Of a stretch of 64,000 bases of DNA, positions 55,800 to 64,000 are shown one piece after another. Made by a program: the position numbers and the translations under genes. Numbering within the stretch: the stretch's first letter is position 1; every line of letters begins with the position of its first letter. The notes below the pieces were generated by a model. The model worked only from the letters and a program-made list of their open reading frames with translations, made no database searches and was not told where the DNA came from. Origin of the DNA: Melitaea cinxia (lineage: Eukaryota > Arthropoda > Insecta > Lepidoptera > Nymphalidae); NCBI RefSeq assembly GCF_905220565.1, contig NC_059405.1, positions 12,974,081 through 13,038,080 on the forward strand. The letters are read 5' to 3'.

Positions 55800-56934
55800 T
55801 CCTTATCTTGATATACACGAAGAGATTTTAAGAAATTTTATCAAGTATTAATTTAGGTTTATTGGTTTAATCACACTTACCAATGACAGCCATATATTGG
55901 TTAGGAATTGATTCTTCTCGTCTTATTTGTCTAGACGATGTCGGGGATCAGGTGTACTCTTGCTACCTTAGTGACATAAAAGAAAACAATATTGTTCGAT
56001 TTCATCTTTGTAGATTTGCAGACTTCCAACAGAAGAGCTATTTAATTTTCGTCTTACAAAACAAATTTGAATTATAAAATCATTATAATAACAGAAATAA
56101 TTTTCTTGTTAAAAATTTCAGTAATGCTTTGCAAAGCTACAACAGCAATTAGCACTTATATCCAGATGAGAACCGTAAACAGATTCTAGCGTAAAAAGTT
56201 TCAAAAATACACGCAAAATGTACGGTATTAATGGCGCGGTAGTAATTGATCCTCCGAAGCGAACTTAATGCTTTGTTGCCGTGTGAATAACCTCTTACCC
56301 TTCGTACTGGTACACAATAGAAAATAATTGCTTGCAGAAAATTTCACAAGAAAAGACGATGTCTTCAAATTTCACTGCCATTATGAAGACAGTATTCGCG
56401 TTGCTTGCTTTTTTGTAGGTAAGCGAAGAATAGCCTGACAACAACGATCGATTAATAGAGAAACATATCTTAAATATCCTCGTCTAGTTTAATGACAGTG
56501 TTTGATGGGAATTATTATTTTAAAATGACTTGCCTGGATTTCATATATTACTAAACATAATAATGTTTTTTTAACAATAATTGTATACTATACTACTTAC
56601 TACTTTTTTTATATCTTTATTAGAGACTTTTATACATACCTATGTACACGACAGTCCTATACTAAACTCATCTACGTATATAAAACTAACAATTTCAACA
56701 TTTTTAAATAAACTAAATTATTACTAGATCTTAACTACTGCTAAATACAAATTCTAATATGGATTTGGCACATTGGGATATCGGTTCAGAATAGATCAGA
56801 TTGAACAAGCCCACTTCTAATAAATTCAGGCCTAACTTGGACACCAAATCTCGTCTACAAGATTACTTGAAAACAATATCTGCTATTTGAATGTGATATT
56901 CAGTAACGTTGGGTTACTTTTTTAATGGGACTGC
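55800..56934. other. AT-rich noncoding stretch
   Basis: The 64-codon frame at 55883-56077 has no recognisable domain. Nothing else seen. Confidence 0.5.
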
Positions 56935-56990
56935 TCCAGTTTTTGAGCAAGCCATTTCCTGGTGTGCTCTACCATCATAAATATTATCGA
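56935..56990 (-). mobile_element. SINE B, 5' fragment
   Basis: GGACTGCTCCAGTTTTTGAG and TTTCCTGGTGTGCTCTACC are the reverse of the SINE B start. Confidence 0.55.
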
Positions 56991-58713
56991 GTCCGCGAAA
57001 ATTTACTTACCTTGAACGATCATTTTGTTAGTCAACGATGTTAAAAAAACATTATTTTAATCTTCTATTGATTTTTGTAACGCAAGCGTGCTGTTTGTTA
57101 TAAAGGTGTTTTGGCGAGACTGTTATTTGCCTCTGTGTGAAAAATATTTTTAAGTTCAAAAGGTAAATATACTCTTGAAAATTGTATTACTTCTGCCTCT
57201 GTTCATTTAATAAGTGAAGCCAACTTTTATTTTAACAAATAAATCGCAAACAGTTAACATTGAATTTGTGGAAAAATAAATTAACGAGTGATGAAACTTT
57301 ACATTTCAGGTCTTTGTAAATAAAGTTAAATTGATTGGGCAAAAGTGGAATAATTTAAAATATATATTTTATTATCATTAAAAAGAAAAATGTTCACTTA
57401 ATCACTTGGCTTAATCGATCTGTTAATTTCTATGGGGATGTGTGTAAATGCTTATGGCCGTAGTTTCTTGTGTAATGAAAAAACTATACTAAGCATATTA
57501 AAGTGTTATTAGCGCTCTGATTAAGAAATAGAACAAAGCAGAAATAAAACAAAATTATTTTTTTATTTTTAAGATTTATATTCTTAATAAATTCATCCGC
57601 CTTTTCAATAACAAATATTCATCTGTATTTACGGAATAAAGTCTAAAACGGAGGAAAGAAACGGTTAGCAATCTCCTAATGATATTTACTCTGCAAATCA
57701 AAGTAACATCGAGCGTTATAAAGAAATAGGGGAACGAAAATCAATACTGACGGTCGCCTGGAACTTTGAACGGGAGCGGAATTTTCTGACGGTTTTCTCC
57801 TTCACAAACAATGAAATAAAGCGTTTAAAGGTAGTCTAGAGGAAAAATACAAAGGTTTTAATTTGTGAACCGTTATTCTAATATATTTAAACTCCAGCTA
57901 AAAGACTTATTTGTTTAAATACACAAATTCGAAATTGTGAGCCTGTTGAAGTATTAAATACACGCTTTAGGGACATAACTTTATGATGTATAAAATTGGA
58001 TTTGTTTCCATAACCGTGAGTAATTGAGCAGGTCACTAAAAAAATTAAAAAATTCTTCAAACGGCAGAATGCCTTTTTTTAAACAAGGTATAGTAAATAA
58101 AGAAAAAGAGAAGATAGCAGAAGTGAGCTATGTCGTTCAATGTGACGGCTTACAAAACTCACCCGAAAGAAATAGCGCCAAATGTCTAATTAAGTTTTTT
58201 CTCTTACTGAAACAATTATGATACATTTAGCATACAGTTTTAAAGAAATTTCAAAATTGACGAAGGCTATAATTTTTAAACGCCAAACCAACTTTTTTTA
58301 TAAAAGAAAGTCGCACGAAATGCACCGAAAAGCGATTAGTTTAGTGTAAAATTTTAACACGACGTATGAGTACAACATATACATATAATTATTTATTACT
58401 CACTGCCCGGACAGACTTAGTTCTGTTAAAAGATAATAGATGTTCTTTTGTAGTTTTTTTGTTTTTTTAATTTTATTTTATTTTATTTTTTATTAAAACC
58501 TTCCGTGGGCCTTTAGGAACATACAAAAAAATAAGTTAACCGAATTAGTCGAGCCATTCTCGAGATATGCGCTTAGCAACATTCATTTTTATTTATATAG
58601 ATTAATTAAGCATTATATTGGTTTTGTAAATATTACCCTATCTGAAACTTTTTAGTATTTTTTTTTTTAATTTTTTGTTCTTCAGAATTAAGTTATCTTC
58701 ATATATATAAAAT
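56991..58713. other. AT-rich noncoding stretch
   Basis: Nothing recognised. A somewhat GC-richer spot at 57715-57790 shows no frame. Confidence 0.5.
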
Positions 58714-58912
58714 TCTCGTGTCACACGTCGTCACGTGTTAGTTACAATACTCCTCCGAAACAACTGAACCGATTTTTATGAAATTTCGTGTGCATATCGG
58801 GTAGGTCTGAGAATCGGCCAACATCTATTTTTCATGCTCCTAAGTTATAAGGGGATTGGATTAAGGGGACTAATAACATATATGGCAACACAATGTTTGC
58901 GGGGTCAGCTAG
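58714..58912 (+). mobile_element. Helitron-like element, complete, 199 bp
   Basis: Starts TCTCGTGTCACACGTCG, holds TACTCCTCCGAAACAACTGA and CATCTATTTTTCATGCTCC, and ends TGTTTGCGGGGTCAG CTAG at 58909-58912, followed by T. It serves as the whole reference for the two pieces at 7325-7570. Confidence 0.72.
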
Positions 58913-58998
58913 TATATATAAGGATGTTTAAAGGCTAGAAAATTAAATCTAATATTTATATTATATTTTTCTTTCTCTCATTATTATTCTTTTTGAAT

Positions 58999-59082
58999 AA
59001 AAAGTGTGCGGCTCACCTGGTGGTAAGCGAATTACCGTAGCTTATAGACGCCTGCAACACCAGAAGTATCGCAAGCGCGTTA
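58999..59082 (-). mobile_element. SINE B, 3' fragment
   Basis: GGCTCACCTGGTGGTAAGCG, TAGACGCCTGCAACACCAGA and CGCAAGCGCGTT in reverse order of the element. Confidence 0.7.
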
Positions 59083-59816
59083 TTTACTAAATATTAGTAT
59101 ACTTTCTTCAAATGATAACAAACAAAAAAGGATTGAATAGCTTTTATATTTCACACTGAAAGTTTATTTAACAAATCACTTCATTACGGCTTAAAAGGTT
59201 TAATTTTATAAAAACTCATTTCAAGTACGATTTTTTATTTTCATCGGATTTCCATTTAAGTAATTAAATTTAGCTGAGCGAGATATAATGTGACAAATGC
59301 TTTAGCACTTAACGCAATATCAATTCCCACTCGGGACAGATATTTATATATGAACAATAATTTATTACTCGTCTGGGTGTACGTAACTGTCAGTCCCCAC
59401 CATACTTCGAAGTAGGTACGTTTACGTACTGCGCACAGGATCTTGCTTATTTTCACACATGATAGCAGTTGTAAAGCCTCATCATACTATCATCGATAGT
59501 CATCATTACTCATGGTTGGGACTTTTTTATACACCAACCAGCAAGCGAGTAACTTGATGAACTAATCTCTAACGTCTTAAAGAGGCTTTTACGTAGGAGT
59601 AAAATTTTTAATGGCTTATTGTTCAGTAAAATAAAATAATTTAAATGATTCCCATTAACTTCAAGATATACCAGACCGGTTTCCTGAAATTATAAAGCCT
59701 ATTGAAACAGACTATCTTTTCTTTAGTATTATTATAAAGCAGATCTTATAGAACCTGAATAGTAAATATCATAACATCAAAAAGTAATAAACACCAAAAT
59801 AGATATTAAAAAAATG
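59083..59816. other. AT-rich noncoding stretch
   Basis: Nothing recognised. Confidence 0.5.
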
Positions 59817-60010
59817 TATAATTACTCTACCACATAATAATAAAACGTATACGATAAGCTAAATAACACTTATATTTTAAGTAAGAAAATAATACTCAAA
59901 TACAAATTGTAAATATAATTACTCTACCACATAATAATAAAACGTATACGATAAGCTAAATAACACTTATATTTTAAGTAAGAAAATAATACTCAAATAC
60001 AAATTGTAAA
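59817..60010. repeat. Perfect tandem duplication, 2 x 97 bp
   Basis: 59817-59913 and 59914-60010 read the same from TATAATTACTCTACCACATA to CAAATACAAATTGTAAA, with no mismatch seen. Confidence 0.92.
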
Positions 60011-63000
60011 TAATACGAGCTTTAAATTTAAATTGTAATTGTACTTTATATAGAAATGTTTCATTTTTAATTTAAACGCGGGAAACCGTTTATCGAGAGC
60101 GGATTAAAAAGTAGAAAACGCTGATTTCCATTGAACGCCACTTCAAAATGTAATAAGTATGGATTGAAGGTTTGAAAAAAATGTTTTCATGTTTACGTAA
60201 GCGTTGATGGAAACGATTTTTTAAATATCTTTCATTAGTACATGATTGCCTACTGTGATGAATAAAATCGGAATAAAATTTCTTTCATAATTACAATTTA
60301 GTTATAAAATCGAATATTTGTAACTAGCAAATATATTAAATATCCCATTTTAGATATAAAACGAACGTTGCAACAGAAACACTGTTTAGATAAATAAAAA
60401 TATTACAGTTAATTATATTGTTTGAAAATTTTATCTAGATATACAAAACATTCAGCATTCCAAAAAAATATTCGGAGCTTCATTATCAAACCTAAACTAA
60501 ACTCAAACAGCTTTATCAGACATCCCTATTTAATAAAAAAACGAACATTTCTTCATATAATGGCTCTTAATTTTAGAAAATATATACCAATCCACGATAC
60601 GACATTTGCAAGATATCGTGAAATTAACGCAAAAAGATACGATTACATGCATTATTTTATCATGTGACGCTTATGTTTTTGACGTGAGATTAAAATATTA
60701 TAGCGAATCAGGGTTGCCGTGATTTCAAAGTGAAGCCGCGACTTGATGACCCGACGTATAAAAAATATTATAATGATAAACGTTTAATTATAGATCGTTA
60801 GCGTTCTTAAAATATTTTAAGAAAAATGTAACAAAAAATCTTTTCGATTCTTCTCAAAAAGACTGCTTGATTTGAGACATTTTCTGAAACACAAATTACC
60901 GAAAAATCTGCAATAGATCAATGTAGTTATTTGAACACAATATTTGTCTTCTAAATGAAGTGATATAACGGAGTGGTGAGGTCTTAATACAAGAATAGAG
61001 TATTTATTAAATATGTACATTTGTATAAAACAGCGAGTAGAACAGACAGACGTTTGAAGATTGAAATCCATATCAAAGCCGGTAAACGACTGTCATCTAC
61101 TAACCTTGAGCTTACAAGAAGATGAATTATTAAATTAACAAACGAATGATAACCTTATACCCCACAACTTAAGGTTCTATATTAGAATATCAAAGTACAA
61201 TATTTCCTAGGCGAGACTGAAGCAGAGATAAACTGGGAATTTTCATCTAACTGGATCTAATGTGTTAGTGAGTAGTTTTCGTAAAATGTGTGCCCATTTA
61301 ATTAAAATTAGACATCCTCGGTATCTGATCACGCTTAAACACAAAGATTTGTCTTCACTGAAAGACAGACTTCATTTTAATTATGCTTAATTTAAACGCG
61401 TAATTTCTTTTTTCACCTATTTTGTATATATTCACTATATGTAAAAAGTAGACATATTACAGGTGTACATTTCCCAACATTTGAAGTGTACCAAGGCAGT
61501 ACACTCCACATATGTTGGGGCGGTGCGTTTACCTAATTAGGCAATAGGTTAGACCTTCCAAATTAAAATTTTTAAAATCTAACGTATTCATTGCTTTTTT
61601 TTTAAATTTCGCCAGCCTTTTTTTACGTGGGGAAAATCTATCATGGATACCCACCGGCGCGGGGGCGCCAGAGGGTTATGTCAGACTCCTACTGACTAAA
61701 AAACCACCACGTGTGAGCAGTCGTCCGCCTGGGTGGGGCGAGATGGGGTCGCCCTAGCATTCGCCATAATTTTGCCAGCCTAGCACAGGCTTAGCACCAT
61801 TAAGTTCACAAAAGAAAATTTACTGCTAAAAGTAATTCATCAAGTGTTCCACGGTACAGTAAAACATGGTGTAAAAACGAGTATGGTTAAGGAATAATTT
61901 TGAAACACGTACATTCGCTAATTTAATCAATATAATAATTTACTAGTGCACTCTACGGGCATTGTAAACGGCAAACGCGTAAAGTTTAAATAGACTCGAT
62001 TTTTTTTTTATTTAATAATTTTCTGTGCAATTTTCATAATCTTTTATTCTATAAGCACCTTTTCTATAAATAATAAGAAAACTTGAAAAATATAATTGAA
62101 ATCAGAAAAATCGTTCTCGTGTAGTATATATAATTATATATCGTTCTCATATAGTGTGATCAGTCACACTCACACGTCACAGAAATAGGAATTCATTTTA
62201 ATACTACCTGTATTCATACAGTCACAAATTAAAATCTTCGACTTTTAAAAGATACCATAACTTTCCAGCAATTGACAATTTCAGACTATTACAGTTCAGT
62301 ACAGTACGTTAACTAAATCAATTTATTTTAAGTGAGTATTAATTCTGTAAATTGTATTTATCGTTCCGGGAATAGAATAATTAATTAAGCGTTCGCGATT
62401 ATTACCGACACTATTGACGGCGACAGCTGTACGGTACTTTATATGTATAAACAGACAACCCACGCGATTTCACCCCCGTTAACCTATAATATCTGTTAAT
62501 TTAATTAATATTGTCGATAAATTCTCCGTTTGTAATAGTTGCAGGTTATATCGAGCTCATAAAATCGGTTGTTTAATATTGAGGTTAAGGTTCGGAGGCA
62601 GCCGGAAAAACAAGCAGAAACAAAGAAAGACAAGTCAGATAAACATGAAGACACTACTGCAGTAAACACAATTTTTAATTTTAACTAAAGTTATAGATGT
62701 ATGTATAAATAATAAAAGTTATTGATTCTAGCGTTTTGCATCCTTGACTTTAAGGGCATAAAATAAAAATGCTTATGTATATGTTTGCTTATGTATGTGT
62801 AAAACGAAACGGAAAATTATCTTTATTTAATTGTTAGCTTTTTTCTTATTGTTAATTATTACAATAATACAAAATATATGATTGTCATGCACCGTACACA
62901 CGTACGATGCGTGACAATTTGAAATATGAAGAAATGAAATGTACCATATATATTGGTTATCTGAACAAAAATTTATACATGAACTTGTTATAAAAAATAT

Positions 63001-63077
63001 TTTTTTTTTAAGAAAAGCCTTTCTATTTTAGTTGCCCGTAAGAAAAGATCAGGCGTATAAAACTATTACGTATTTGA
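60011..63077. other. AT-rich noncoding stretch with a GC-rich repeat-like block
   Basis: A stem-loop lies at 61473-61519. The block 61610-61800 (GATACCCACCGGCGCGGGGG, TATGTCAGACTCCTACTGAC, AACCACCACGTGTGAG) looks like part of a lepidopteran dispersed repeat, single copy here. No gene recognised. Confidence 0.4.
61473..61519. repeat. Imperfect stem-loop
   Basis: CCCAACAT and AGTGTAC on the left pair with GTACACT and ATGTTGGG on the right around a 7-base loop, with an internal bulge. Confidence 0.65.
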
Positions 63078-63262
63078 CTAGTGGCGCAGTTTGTAGTGAC
63101 CCTGCTTTCTGCTCCGGGGGTTGTGGGTTCGATTCCCACCCCGAGTGAGAGTGTAATATATATATTTATTTATGTATTTATATATGTATTATTTATATGT
63201 ATGTTTGTCGAAAAAACATATATGAAGCTATACCAGTCGGGTGTTACCTATAACAATTGCTT
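63078..63262 (+). mobile_element. SINE C, tRNA-headed
   Basis: ACTAGTGGCGCAGTTTGTAG (A-box region) and GGTTCGATTCCCACC (B box, near 63126) in a tRNA-like head; AT-rich body with TATACCAGTCGGGTGTTACC. Confidence 0.68.
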
Positions 63263-64000
63263 ACTTTAGAAAAAAATAAATTAAAAAAAATTAAAAATTT
63301 TGAAACAAATCTTGAGAAAAAAAGAAAAAATAACCATTTAAAAAAGAAATCTTTGAACTAAATTTTTTAAAATAAATAAAAAAGTAATTGATATGCCCAC
63401 ACTTACTCAATTCACACATACTATATATACACATATAATCTCAATAAAGTACTATTTATATTGTTATTTTTTTTACGAATAAAAAGCAAACACTTATTGG
63501 AGGCAATAAATAATGATCATATGTCATCTATAGTCATCATATTCAGGATGACTTTTCTATCCGCGTGTTTGTAGAGTCATCGATCGACGTCGTCAAGGGG
63601 ACTGGAACTTGCAAGAGTGACATAGCACTATTTTTCTACCAAGCAAAAAAATCTCATGAAATTTTTGTAAAAATTATTTTATTCATATTTTCTTAAATAA
63701 TTATTTTAATTGTAAAGTGAAATAAACTTTCATGAGAATAACATTAAGAGAGATAAAATAATACATTGGCATCTTTCTAAAACAAGAAACGTCGTACAAT
63801 ATCAGGTCTTGGCAACACTTTGATCATTTATCAAGACCTTAACATTGCAAATGTTTTGCATCTAATTATGATTTCTGTTCTGTCTGTACTTTCACTGAAT
63901 ACATATTATTCCCATCGCGCTGATATACAATCAACCATTAACAATAGGTAATGTTGTATTTTCTAAATTGATGGTAATTGATTGTTGAGACATTAATGTG
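63263..64000. other. AT-rich noncoding stretch to the window end
   Basis: Nothing recognised. Confidence 0.5.

Noticed and set aside
59817..60010. CRISPR-like direct repeat
   Set aside because: Only two adjacent identical units without spacers, in a eukaryotic genome; it is a tandem duplication.

Overview
The window looks like intergenic or heterochromatic nuclear DNA from a lepidopteran insect (moth or butterfly). The evidence is an AT-rich background, several tRNA-headed SINE families whose bodies match repeats typical of Lepidoptera, Helitron-like elements that start near TCTCGTGTCAC and end in CTAG, and RTE, CR1/Jockey, R1-like and Penelope-like retroelement remains. I found no host protein-coding gene. 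Almost every long open reading frame belongs to a transposable element. Species and chromosome cannot be told from the sequence.

Layout: 1-6450 is a decayed reverse-transcriptase gene (R4/R2-like by memory of the family) split by a 4.9-kb CR1/Jockey-group element that is nearly full length, with ORF2 intact and ORF1 carrying one in-frame stop. 6770-9361 holds SINE and Helitron pieces, a perfect 30-bp palindrome and a dispersed repeat. 9362-15173 is the main feature: a 5'-truncated R1-like retrotransposon, flanked by a 10-bp target-site duplication (TSD), whose single open frame of about 1,774 codons runs from reverse transcriptase through RNase H and a CCHC finger into a complete superfamily-1 helicase of the kind found in alphavirus-like RNA viruses. 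15800-16330 is one SINE nested in another. 16740-17333 holds three tRNA-like genes, two of them in the arms of a 152-bp inverted repeat. 17340-64000 is mostly AT-rich noncoding DNA studded with short elements: several MITEs with visible TSDs, Helitrons (some nested), SINEs, RTE fragments with TSDs, a Penelope GIY-YIG remnant, a degenerate minisatellite inside a CR1/Jockey fragment, and a perfect 97-bp tandem duplication.

The genes do not form a pathway. The window records successive insertions. Several nesting events can be ordered from TSDs: CR1-like into R4-like, R1-helicase element into a dispersed repeat, RTE into SINE B, SINE B into SINE A, a GG-ended TIR element into a SINE B-like copy, an hAT MITE into a Helitron-like repeat, and a CR1/Jockey fragment into a Helitron. 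The most notable object is the retrotransposon-viral helicase fusion. From memory, related fusions have been reported in insect retrotransposons, so the class is probably not new, but this copy is unusually intact and has odd 5' and 3' junctions.
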